Origin: Christiangramia salexigens
Lineage (GTDB): Bacteria > Bacteroidota > Bacteroidia > Flavobacteriales > Flavobacteriaceae
NCBI RefSeq assembly: GCF_001889005.1
Contig: NZ_CP018153.1
Span: forward strand, 778,501-842,500
Direction: 5' to 3'
DNA: 64,000 nucleotides
The notes beneath the pieces are model-generated. The model was given only the letters and a program-made list of their open reading frames with translations. It was not told the DNA's origin and ran no database searches. This document shows positions 1 to 7,674 of this stretch, piece by piece (the first letter of the stretch is position 1; each line of letters begins with the position of its first letter). The position numbers were made by a program, and so were the translations under genes.

Positions 1-1
1 A

Positions 2-400
2 ACAGAACTTCAATTAAAGGTAAGATTTCATGAATGCGATTCACTAAAAATTGTCTGGCATGGAAACTATCTAAAATATTTTGAGGAAGGTCGCGAAGAT
101 TTTGGGGTTAAACATAAGATCTCATATTTGGATGTTGAGCGTTATGGCTATGCAACACCGGTGGTTAAAAGCCTTTGTGAACATAAGCATCCTCTTAAAT
201 ATGGCGACCATTTTATTGTAAGGACAAGCTTTGAAAATTCACCTGCGGCTAAGCTAATTTATAACTATGAAATTCTATCTGGTGAGAAGTTGATTTGTAC
301 GGGCCAAACGGTACAGGTTTTCACCGATGAAAATTCCGAATTAGTGCTTTACCCTCCGTCATTTTTCTTAGATTGGAAAAAGCAAATGGGCCTTATTTAA
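2..400 (+). CDS. Acyl-CoA/ACP thioesterase, 4HBT hot-dog family (5' partial)
   Basis: The reading frame is open from base 2, so the gene starts upstream of the window. Just inside the edge it reads VRFHECDSLKIVWHGNY followed by YFEEGRE. This is the N-terminal signature of 4-hydroxybenzoyl-CoA-thioesterase-like hot-dog proteins, in which the Asp of the D-x-x-x-x-V-x-H-x-N-Y motif is catalytic. A TTG at 128 lies inside the fold and is not a credible start. The stop codon abuts the ATG of the ketosynthase at 401, so the gene belongs to that operon. Inferred role: hydrolytic release or editing of acyl intermediates of the polyene pathway. The family is clear, the substrate is not. Confidence 0.85.
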   Translation, partial: TELQLKVRFHECDSLKIVWHGNYLKYFEEGREDFGVKHKISYLDVERYGYATPVVKSLCEHKHPLKYGDHFIVRTSFENSPAAKLIYNYEILSGEKLICTGQTVQVFTDENSELVLYPPSFFLDWKKQMGLI

Positions 401-1540
401 ATGAAAAAGAACTTCCTTCTAACCGATTCTATTATTTCTCCTATAGGTTTTGGTACTTTCGAAAATATCAATGCTATTAGGAGTGGAAGATCAGCACTTC
501 AGTTTCATGAAAGAGATGGTTTTGAAAAAGGTTGCTATGCAGGGCTTATTCCCGAAAGTCTTATTGACCTGAGTTTTCAGGAATTAGGAGATATTGATTC
601 CTACACAAAACTTGAAAAAATGATCATCCTTTCGATAGATCAGGTTTTAGAAGAAAATCCAGGTTTAGATCTTGAGTCCACGGGACTAATTCTGGCAACC
701 ACCAAAGGAAATATCGATCTGCTTCGCAAAAATGATTTCAGCTCTGAAAGGTTGTTTCTTTGGAATATGGCCGAAACTATTGCGGAATTTTTTGGCTTTA
801 TCCAAAAACCGATTGTTGTGTCCAATGCTTGTGTCTCAGGCAGTCTGGCCATTAGAACCGCAAATGATCTTATCAATTCAGGTAGATTTAGCAAGGTAAT
901 TGTTGCCGGAGGAGATCTGGTATCTGATTTTGTATTATCTGGATTTCAATCCTTTCAGGCCATTAGTCCTGAACCATGCAGACCTTTTTCCGACGATAGG
1001 AAGGGCATAAGCCTTGGAGAAGCTGCGGCGGCTGTATTGATAGGCTCATCTGATGATATTACCGAAGAGGGAATAGCTTATATAGACGGTGTGAGTGCTA
1101 ATGATGCAAACCATATTTCCGGACCTAGTCGAAACGGGGAAGGACTGTACTTAAGTATAAAGAAACTATTACAACGAAATGATATCAAGCCGGCACAGAT
1201 AGATTATTTATCTGCACACGGTACGGCAACGACTTATAATGACGATATGGAATCGATCGCTTTTCACAGGGCAGGTCTTTCTGAAGTTCCGGTAAATAGC
1301 TTTAAAGCTTATTACGGTCATAGTTTGGGAGCTTCGGCCTTAATAGAAAGCATTCTTACCAAACACAGTTTATTGAACAATGAATTGCTTAGATCCTTGA
1401 ATTTCACAACCTCTGGGACTTCGGAAAAATTAAATATTATCGAAGAGAATCGTAGCGAAGATTTAAATTTTGCGCTTAAAACTGCATCCGGATTTGGAGG
1501 AGGCAATCTCGCTATTTTCTTAAAAAAAGAAAGGCTTTAG
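401..1540 (+). CDS. Beta-ketoacyl-ACP synthase (FabF-like), aryl-polyene type
   Basis: This 379-residue protein has a thiolase-fold ketosynthase with a complete Cys-His-His triad: Cys144 in SNACVSGS, His273 in SAHGTATTYND and His307 in YYGHSLGAS. It condenses malonyl-ACP with a growing acyl chain. It is slightly shorter than housekeeping FabF (about 410 residues). The start abuts the thioesterase stop, and one base separates its end from the degenerate ketosynthase half at 1542. This fits an active KS paired with an inactive partner, as known for aryl-polyene KS/CLF pairs. The function in polyene elongation is inferred from the neighbours. Confidence 0.88.
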   Translation: MKKNFLLTDSIISPIGFGTFENINAIRSGRSALQFHERDGFEKGCYAGLIPESLIDLSFQELGDIDSYTKLEKMIILSIDQVLEENPGLDLESTGLILATTKGNIDLLRKNDFSSERLFLWNMAETIAEFFGFIQKPIVVSNACVSGSLAIRTANDLINSGRFSKVIVAGGDLVSDFVLSGFQSFQAISPEPCRPFSDDRKGISLGEAAAAVLIGSSDDITEEGIAYIDGVSANDANHISGPSRNGEGLYLSIKKLLQRNDIKPAQIDYLSAHGTATTYNDDMESIAFHRAGLSEVPVNSFKAYYGHSLGASALIESILTKHSLLNNELLRSLNFTTSGTSEKLNIIEENRSEDLNFALKTASGFGGGNLAIFLKKERL

Positions 1541-1541
1541 A

Positions 1542-2141
1542 ATGAAGTTTGGAATTACAGATTGGGTATTTATTCGAAATTCCAGGGCTTTAAGGAATGA
1601 CGAGTTGATATTAAGCGAAGATCCCGAACTTCCATTAAATTCATTCCTAAAATCGATCTATAGGTCCAGAAATTTGAATTATTCGAAGTTTTTCAAAATG
1701 GATAGTTTATCAAAATTGGGGTTTTTGGCAATGGAGCTACTTGTAGAGGGTTCTAATATAGATCCGGAAACGGCTTTGGTCTTTTCAAATTCATCTTCCA
1801 GTCTCCAAACCGATGAGGAGTTTGAAAAATCGATTTCTGAAATTCCATCTCCTTCGCTATTTGTGTATACCTTGCCCAATATCATGCTTGGTGAATTAAG
1901 TATTCGTCATAGCTTACATTCTGAGAACATATTTTTTATCTCCGAAAAATTTGATCCTCAACTTATTATAGATTATTCTACAAGCTTATTAACGGCTAAT
2001 ATATCATCGGATATTGTTTGTGGTTGGGTAGATTTGTACAATGGGGAATATGATGTATTTTTGTGCAAAATTAGCCGAGAAGGTGGATTAATTTTCTCCC
2101 CAGAAAATCTTAAAAAATTATACGATAATTTCCATGAGTAA
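1542..2141 (+). CDS. Half-length ketosynthase-like protein, likely chain-length-factor-type partner
   Basis: This 199-residue protein matches the N-terminal half of a ketosynthase. Visible landmarks are KMDSLSKLGFLA (residues about 52-63), a segment resembling the KS interface loop (SLFVYTLPN, then GELSIRH) and the strand after the usual active site. Where a nucleophilic Cys should sit it reads FFISEKF, so there is no catalytic Cys, and the C-terminal half with both histidines is absent. The size and pattern recall the Ketoacyl-synt_2 type (ApeC-like) proteins of aryl-polyene clusters. It lies one base after an intact KS and overlaps the ACP gene by 8 bases. I infer a non-catalytic partner of the upstream KS. 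Confidence 0.65.
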   Translation: MKFGITDWVFIRNSRALRNDELILSEDPELPLNSFLKSIYRSRNLNYSKFFKMDSLSKLGFLAMELLVEGSNIDPETALVFSNSSSSLQTDEEFEKSISEIPSPSLFVYTLPNIMLGELSIRHSLHSENIFFISEKFDPQLIIDYSTSLLTANISSDIVCGWVDLYNGEYDVFLCKISREGGLIFSPENLKKLYDNFHE

Positions 2142-2391
2142 CCTGCATACCCAACTTAAAGAAAGTATTATTGAACAACTTAACCTCGAGGATATGGAGG
2201 TGAGTGAGATTTCGAATGACGAACCACTATTTGGCGACGGTCTTGGCTTAGATAGTATAGATGCTCTGGAACTAATCGTTCTCCTAGAAAAAGATTATGG
2301 TATTAAACTAGCCGATCCTCAGCAGGGGAAGGAAGTCTTCGAATCCATTAATAGTATGGTGGATTACATTCAAAAGCATCGCACCAAATAA
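2134..2391 (+). CDS. Acyl carrier protein
   Basis: This is an 85-residue acidic four-helix carrier protein. The phosphopantetheine site is Ser41 in GLGLDSIDALEL, with the Asp-Ser-Ile/Leu context typical of ACPs. Its start overlaps the preceding gene by 8 bases, and the next ketosynthase begins 4 bases after its stop. It is therefore a dedicated ACP of this operon rather than the housekeeping acpP, which normally sits beside fabF/fabD. It would carry the growing polyene chain in the cytoplasm after activation by a phosphopantetheinyl transferase, which is not visible in the window. Confidence 0.92.
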   Translation: MSNLHTQLKESIIEQLNLEDMEVSEISNDEPLFGDGLGLDSIDALELIVLLEKDYGIKLADPQQGKEVFESINSMVDYIQKHRTK

Positions 2392-2394
2392 TTT

Positions 2395-3579
2395 ATGAAA
2401 GGCGTTGCCGTCACCGGACTTGGTATCGTTTCTTCCATAGGGAAGGATTTGAACGAGAATTATAAAAGTCTGAGCCTTGAAAAGCACGGTATAAGTTTCC
2501 CTGAACTTCTTGGTACAACACACCGTAATTTACCTGTTGGAGAAATAAAGTTAAGTAAGTCTGAACTTGAAAATATTCTGCAACTTAATGAAGGTCATCG
2601 CTACACAAGGGCTGCAATGCTCGGCATCATGGCAATAAAAGATCTTTTGAATTCCAGCGGTTATAAAGAATTTCCTAAGGACACAGCTTTTATTTCAGGA
2701 ACGAGTGTAGGCGGAATAGATACTACAGAAAAGCTTTATACTGATTATCCCAAGAATACTCAAAATCGTAGGTTCATAGAGGCACAACATCCGGGATTCA
2801 CTACAGAGCAAATTGCCGAATATTTTAATTTAAAATCTTTTGTTACCACAATTAGCACAGCATGTTCTTCATCTGCTAATGCTATTATGCTTGGTGCAAG
2901 GATGATTCGCTCCGGGAAATTAAAGAGAGTTATCGTTGGAGGCTCAGATTGCCTTACTAAATTCACTCTAAACGGTTTTAATTCCCTGAAGATCCTTTCA
3001 CCAGACAAATGTCTTCCTTTTGATAATAGCAGAAATGGTTTGAATTTAGGTGAAGCAGCTGCATATCTAATACTTGAAGCCGATGAACTTTGTGGATCCA
3101 GACATGTTTACGGCAGACTAACCGGTTATGGAAATGCAAATGATGCCTACCATCAAACTGCATCTTCCGAAAACGGAGATGGGGCTTATCTCGCTATGTT
3201 TAAAGCGCTGGAGGTTGCAAATCTAAATCCAGCTAATGTAGATTATATCAATGCACATGGTACAGGGACTATTAATAATGACCTTTCTGAAAGCAGGGCA
3301 CTTCAGAGGATCTTTGGTAAGGTTATGCGTAGTTTTAGTTCTACTAAAGCTTTTACCGGACACACACTAGCCGCCGCAGGTGCCGTAGAAGCCGTATTTA
3401 GTTTACTTGCTCTGAAGCATCAGGAAATTTTTCCTAATCTCAACTTTAAATCGGAGATGGAGGAAACCGGTCTGAGACCAGTGACCAGGATAAAATCTGA
3501 AAAAATCAATACAATTCTTTCCAATTCGTTCGGCTTCGGTGGGAACTGTACATCTCTAATATTTCAGGCTGATGAATAG
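2395..3579 (+). CDS. Beta-ketoacyl-ACP synthase II-like ketosynthase
   Basis: This 394-residue protein is a full-length KS with an intact triad: Cys157 in STACSSSAN, His288 in NAHGTGTINND and His323 in FTGHTLAAAG. The C-terminal SFGFGGNC motif is also present. It is the second active KS of the operon and overlaps the following Cys-less KS homologue by 8 bases. That translational coupling suggests a KS/partner heterodimer. Known aryl-polyene systems use more than one KS for initiation and elongation. Which step this one performs cannot be read from the sequence. Confidence 0.88.
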   Translation: MKGVAVTGLGIVSSIGKDLNENYKSLSLEKHGISFPELLGTTHRNLPVGEIKLSKSELENILQLNEGHRYTRAAMLGIMAIKDLLNSSGYKEFPKDTAFISGTSVGGIDTTEKLYTDYPKNTQNRRFIEAQHPGFTTEQIAEYFNLKSFVTTISTACSSSANAIMLGARMIRSGKLKRVIVGGSDCLTKFTLNGFNSLKILSPDKCLPFDNSRNGLNLGEAAAYLILEADELCGSRHVYGRLTGYGNANDAYHQTASSENGDGAYLAMFKALEVANLNPANVDYINAHGTGTINNDLSESRALQRIFGKVMRSFSSTKAFTGHTLAAAGAVEAVFSLLALKHQEIFPNLNFKSEMEETGLRPVTRIKSEKINTILSNSFGFGGNCTSLIFQADE

Positions 3580-4633
3580 ACTCTATATAAACGGTATATC
3601 ATCGATCTCTCCGCAACCCGAAGATTTTTTGGAAACCGGTGAAATAAGAGTTTATAGCGAGAATATTATCTCTGCCATTGAAATGGACTATAAAAGTCTG
3701 ATCAGGCCCATGCAACTTCGAAGAATGTCCAAAGCTGTAAAAATGGGAATATATTGTACTCTGAAATGCATGGAAGATGCTGGCACCCATGATTTAGATG
3801 CGATTATAATAGGTAGCGGGCAAGGCTGCCAGCAAGACACAGAGAAATTTCTGGAGTCCATGTTAAAGAATGATGAACTTATTTTAAGTCCCACATCTTT
3901 TATTCAATCTACTCATAATACAGTAGGTGGCCAGATCGCATTGCATTTACAATGTTATGCTTATAATATGACTTATACTCAAAATTCTGTTTCTTTTGAA
4001 AGTGCTTTAAATGATGCTCTGATGCAAAATATGAAGTTAACCGAACCTAATTCTATTTTGGTTGGAGGAGTTGATGAGATCTCTAAATCCTTTACCGGAT
4101 TTCTTAGGTTGGATGGCCAGATAAAACAAAATGATATAGAAAACACTGGTCTTTTTAATTCTAATAGCTCCGGTACGATTTTCTCGGAATCTGCAGCATT
4201 TTTTGCCTTAAGTAATAACTCTGATTCCAAAACCTATGCGGAAATTTTGGGTGTTGATATTTTCAATTCTGCAGAGAATTATGAAGTCCCGGATAAAATA
4301 AAAGCATTTTTAAAAACCTATGATCTGGAGACTTCAGATATAGACCTGATTTTGTTGGGCAATAATGGGGATATTAGATATAACGATTATTACAGAATCT
4401 TACAGGAACACCTTTTTAAGGCTACACCTCAATTAGGCTATAAACATTTGATTGGTGAAAATAATTCGGCTTCGGCATATGCTGTTTGGCTGGCTTGCAA
4501 AATATTTAAAAAAAACAATATTCCGGATGTTCTCAAATTGAATACGTTAAACTATAGTAAGCCAAAATATATACTTATCTATAATCAGTATCTTGGGAAA
4601 AACCACGGACTCATTCTTTTACAAAAGCCTTGA
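3572..4633 (+). CDS. Catalytically degenerate ketosynthase homologue (CLF/KS-beta-like)
   Basis: This 353-residue protein is a thiolase-fold KS relative that has lost its active site. Where the KS at 2395 has TACSSS, this protein reads YTQNSV, placing Gln137 at or next to the Cys position. The AHGTxT histidine motif is replaced by LGNNGD. The third motif reads GENNSASAY instead of GHxxxAxG. Gln in place of Cys is the hallmark of KS-beta chain-length factors of type II polyketide synthases. It overlaps the active KS before it by 8 bases and the deacetylase gene after it by 4, so it is most simply that KS's partner. The alignment was done by eye. Confidence 0.72.
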   Translation: MNRLYINGISSISPQPEDFLETGEIRVYSENIISAIEMDYKSLIRPMQLRRMSKAVKMGIYCTLKCMEDAGTHDLDAIIIGSGQGCQQDTEKFLESMLKNDELILSPTSFIQSTHNTVGGQIALHLQCYAYNMTYTQNSVSFESALNDALMQNMKLTEPNSILVGGVDEISKSFTGFLRLDGQIKQNDIENTGLFNSNSSGTIFSESAAFFALSNNSDSKTYAEILGVDIFNSAENYEVPDKIKAFLKTYDLETSDIDLILLGNNGDIRYNDYYRILQEHLFKATPQLGYKHLIGENNSASAYAVWLACKIFKKNNIPDVLKLNTLNYSKPKYILIYNQYLGKNHGLILLQKP

Positions 4634-5400
4634 AGTACAAGTATCTGAATTTTTTAGTTATTTTTTTTGCCTTAGGCCTGGGAATATTAATTCTTGTATT
4701 GGGCTGGCCATTTTGGCTTTTAATATTTAGCCTCCTGGTTTATATTGCGTTTCAGATCACGGTCTCAACTAACATCAGATGGAATTATTTTGTAAAGGGC
4801 TTTCATAAAAATACGGGCATGGCAGAGCAGGCTGTAGGCTTAAGTTTTGATGATGGCCCGGTAGAGAATACATTAAGAATCCTTGAGGTTTTGGATAGAC
4901 ATGCTGTAAAAGCGGCATTCTTTTGTATAGGTGAAAATATAAAAACAAATCCAGAAATTTTTAAAGAGATCATTAAGCGTGGGCATATAGTTGGAAATCA
5001 TACTTATTCTCACTCTAAATTTTTGGGAATTTTCAGTAGGGATGGTTGGCTAAGTGAAATTAAACGTTGTGATGAGATCGCCAAGGATATTGCAGGTGTT
5101 AAAATGGAACTATTTAGGCCTCCATTCGGAATATTGAATCCAAAGACAAAAAGAGCTTTAAAAATTACAGGACATAAGGTTATTGGCTGGAGTATTAGAC
5201 CTTATGATGCCATAACTGGTTCTGAGGATCTGATTTTAAAAAGGATCACTAAAAATATAGAAAAAGGAGATTTGATTTTGCTACATGATAACATGGATAA
5301 GACGGTAGCTATATTGGAACAATTATTGGTTATTCTTAAAGAACAAAATTTCGGTGTTGTAAGGCCCGATGAACTATTTGATATCAATGCGTATACTTAG
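4630..5400 (+). CDS. Polysaccharide deacetylase (NodB/CE4) family protein
   Basis: This 256-residue protein has one or two membrane segments at residues about 5-44, followed by a NodB domain. Motif 1 is LSFDDGP (Asp74 base, Asp75 metal ligand), motif 2 is HTYSH (His124, His128), then RPPFG, and a C-terminal LLHD. All metal and catalytic residues are present, so it should be an active metal-dependent deacetylase or amidase anchored in the inner membrane. It overlaps its upstream neighbour by 4 bases and the ORF of the LolA-like gene lies within its end. NodB-family genes recur in flexirubin-type loci, but their substrate there is not established. Confidence 0.85.
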   Translation: MKYKYLNFLVIFFALGLGILILVLGWPFWLLIFSLLVYIAFQITVSTNIRWNYFVKGFHKNTGMAEQAVGLSFDDGPVENTLRILEVLDRHAVKAAFFCIGENIKTNPEIFKEIIKRGHIVGNHTYSHSKFLGIFSRDGWLSEIKRCDEIAKDIAGVKMELFRPPFGILNPKTKRALKITGHKVIGWSIRPYDAITGSEDLILKRITKNIEKGDLILLHDNMDKTVAILEQLLVILKEQNFGVVRPDELFDINAYT

Positions 5401-6010
5401 TGTATTATTATTGCTTTTAAGCCTGAACATGTTTGGGCAAAGCGAAATTTTAAATAAAACCGAAGAAAACCTCTTTAAGACTAAAGTTCTTACAAAAGCC
5501 AGCGAGATAAATAGTTTGTCTGCAGATTTTATTCAATTAAAACATTTAGCTATGTTGGCTGAAAGCCCGCAAAGTCGGGGGAAGGTTTATTTCACCTTGC
5601 CGGATCTGCTAAAATGGGAATACACTTATCCTTATGATTATGAGGTGATCTTTAATGGCTCCAGACTTTTTCTAAAAGAAGAAGGTCAGGTTTCGGAGGT
5701 GGATCTATCAGCAAATAAGACCTTCGGTAAGATGGGTCAACTTGTTGCCGGAAGTTTGAATGGGAAGATTTTGCTGGCGACTTTAGATTTTGATATTACT
5801 TATCATAAGATTAAAGGTGATACCAAGGCCAGGATAATTCCAAGAAACAAAGAATTATTGGGAATGTTTAAGGAGATCTGGGTCAGTTTTAATTCAGATT
5901 ATTTGATAAGAATGGTCTTATTGGTAGATCCTTCGGGAGATACAACTGAAATTTTATTGAAAAATATAAAAATTAACCAACCTATTAATCCTTCAGTTTT
6001 TCAAAACTAA
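5387..6010 (+). CDS. LolA-like outer-membrane lipoprotein carrier protein
   Basis: About 207 residues from the ATG at 5387. An upstream in-frame ATG at 5369 would place MNYLIS before an otherwise normal signal peptide, so the later start is preferred. The signal peptide (MRILSVLLLLLSL...FGQS) is followed by a LolA-type half-barrel: LSADFIQ, RGKVYF, PDLLKWEY and VSEVDL are typical. It overlaps the deacetylase gene by 14 bases. LolA-like proteins carry lipids or lipoproteins through the periplasm, and a LolA homologue is a regular member of aryl-polyene loci. It is therefore likely to help move a lipid product to the outer membrane with the MMPL exporter downstream. Confidence 0.8.
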   Translation: MRILSVLLLLLSLNMFGQSEILNKTEENLFKTKVLTKASEINSLSADFIQLKHLAMLAESPQSRGKVYFTLPDLLKWEYTYPYDYEVIFNGSRLFLKEEGQVSEVDLSANKTFGKMGQLVAGSLNGKILLATLDFDITYHKIKGDTKARIIPRNKELLGMFKEIWVSFNSDYLIRMVLLVDPSGDTTEILLKNIKINQPINPSVFQN

Positions 6011-6035
6011 TTTATATTGCTTGTAAATTCTATTT

Positions 6036-6401
6036 ATGGTTTTAAAGAACTTTTACGAGGTAATTGATACGAAGATTGAAGACGATAAGCATTGTACTAC
6101 ATTAAAAGTAAATGCTGAACATGAGATCTTCAACGGGCATTTTCCCGGAAGACCTGTTACCCCAGGAGTTGTACTTATGCAACTTTTCAAGGACGAAGCA
6201 GAACGCATCAGCAAAAACCAACTTCAGTTTGTTAGAGGAAATAATATAAAATTTACTGCGGTTTTTGATCCAACCGACTGTAATGAGCTCCTTCTTGAAT
6301 CAAACCTGGAAGAAGCGGGAGACTTTTTCAATCTTAAAGGAATAGCTAAGAATAACAATGGTATTGTATTAAAGATCAGCTCATTATACCATAAATTATA
6401 A
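6036..6401 (+). CDS. FabZ-like hot-dog (3-hydroxyacyl-ACP dehydratase-like) protein
   Basis: This 121-residue single hot-dog domain carries the FabZ signature FNGHFPGRPVTPGV with His35. In FabZ the motif PGVxxxE supplies the second catalytic residue. Here the same position is Gln49 (PGVVLMQ), whereas the FabZ-like protein at 62486 keeps Glu. It may be a dehydratase with altered chemistry, or a product-binding or cyclase-like hot-dog. It sits between the LolA-like and GT2 genes. Dehydratases are expected in a polyene pathway, where each cycle leaves a double bond. Confidence 0.72.
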   Translation: MVLKNFYEVIDTKIEDDKHCTTLKVNAEHEIFNGHFPGRPVTPGVVLMQLFKDEAERISKNQLQFVRGNNIKFTAVFDPTDCNELLLESNLEEAGDFFNLKGIAKNNNGIVLKISSLYHKL

Positions 6402-6440
6402 TTGATCTACAGATCTCTATGAACCTTGCGTGATAAATAA

Positions 6441-6448
6441 TACTTTTG
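6441..6448 (+). promoter_or_regulatory. Possible -7 element (TACTTTTG) before the GT2 gene
   Basis: TACTTTTG fits the Bacteroidota -7 consensus TAnnTTTG and lies 20 bases before the TTG start at 6469. A TTG occurs upstream at 6425-6427, but the spacer is only 13 bases against the usual 17-23, so the -33 part is not convincing. It could be an internal promoter of the polyene operon in the 67-base gap before the GT2 gene. Confidence 0.3.
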
Positions 6449-6468
6449 CAAATTAAATAGCGAAGGTT

Positions 6469-7674
6469 TTGGCCAGAGAACCAATTTTTCAATCCAGATT
6501 TAATAAACTTAATTGCTGCGTTATTGTTCCAACCTACAATAACGCCTCTACCTTACCCAGCTTTCTGGAAGACCTGAAACTCTATACTTCCAATATCATT
6601 ATTATTAATGATGGATCTACAGATGAAACAGCTGAAATTTTAAATCGCTACCCACAATTTAACATCAAGAAACATACTGTTAATCAAGGAAAAGGAATTG
6701 CATTAAAAACGGGCTTTAAATTTGCTGAAGAATTGAATTATGACTATGGGATCACAATAGATTCTGATGGTCAACATTATCCAGACGATCTGTACGTATT
6801 TCTGGAAGAGCTTGAAAAAAGACCGGTAGGTTCCAAAGAGATATTGCTGGTAGGAGACCGTAATATGGGTAGTGAGAACGTTCCCGGCAAAAGCAGTATG
6901 GGTAACCGTTTTTCTAATTTTTGGTTTCTTGTGGTCACGGGGATTGAACTTCATGATTCTCAAAGCGGATATAGATTATACCCTGTTAAGCTTATAAATT
7001 CATTGAAGCTTATTACCTGGAAATTTGAACTTGAGATCGAAGTCCTTGTAAAAGCGGCCTGGCGCGATGTACAAGTGAGAAATATTCCAATAAAGGTATT
7101 ATATAAAGAAGAGGAACGAGTTACACATTTCAGACCTTTTTGGGATATAGTTAGGATCGTACTGTTATACATGTGGTTCGTTCTAGTAAGTTTTTTTTAT
7201 ATCCATCCACGAAATAAATATCAGGACTTTAGAAAGAAAGGACTTAAGAAGTTCTGGCAGGATAATATCGTTAAATCTCAGGAATCTCCTGCAAGAAAAG
7301 CCGCAGCAATATGTATAGGTGTTTTAGCGGGATTGAGTCCGTTTTGGGGTTTGCATACATTGATAGTTTTCAGTCTTGCAGCCGTTCTTAATTTAAATAA
7401 GGTTATATCCTTTTTATTTTCAAATATAAGCATACCGCCTTTTATTCCATTTATAATCTATGCCGGTCTTCAAACGGGATCTGTTATAATGGGAAAAGGC
7501 CTTGATTGGGATCTGAATTTACAAAAATTGAAGTCTGGGAATGATGTTTTACTTGGTATATGGCAGTATTTAATAGGTAGTATAGTTTTTGCAATTCTTG
7601 TTTCCGGCCTTACATGGATTATCTTTTATTTCATATTTTCGGTTATCAAACGAAAAAAGGTGGTTAAACCTTGA
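6469..7674 (+). CDS. Family 2 glycosyltransferase fused to DUF2062
   Basis: This 401-residue protein has an N-terminal GT-A glycosyltransferase at residues about 15-230: VIVPTYNNA, INDGSTDET, and the metal-binding DSD at 98-100 in TIDSDGQH. A C-terminal DUF2062 membrane region follows at about 275-395, with GVLAGLSPFWG and several hydrophobic segments. No ATG precedes the GT motif, so a TTG at 6469 is the best start. DUF2062 is a small membrane domain of unknown function. The fusion suggests an inner-membrane sugar transferase, possibly decorating the pigment or a lipid carrier. The stop overlaps the MMPL start by 4 bases. Confidence 0.82.
   Translation: MAREPIFQSRFNKLNCCVIVPTYNNASTLPSFLEDLKLYTSNIIIINDGSTDETAEILNRYPQFNIKKHTVNQGKGIALKTGFKFAEELNYDYGITIDSDGQHYPDDLYVFLEELEKRPVGSKEILLVGDRNMGSENVPGKSSMGNRFSNFWFLVVTGIELHDSQSGYRLYPVKLINSLKLITWKFELEIEVLVKAAWRDVQVRNIPIKVLYKEEERVTHFRPFWDIVRIVLLYMWFVLVSFFYIHPRNKYQDFRKKGLKKFWQDNIVKSQESPARKAAAICIGVLAGLSPFWGLHTLIVFSLAAVLNLNKVISFLFSNISIPPFIPFIIYAGLQTGSVIMGKGLDWDLNLQKLKSGNDVLLGIWQYLIGSIVFAILVSGLTWIIFYFIFSVIKRKKVVKP

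Noticed and set aside
640..894. Open frame on the minus strand inside the first ketosynthase
   Set aside because: It is fully contained in a well-supported KS gene, has no family motif, and similar shadows occur under most long genes here.
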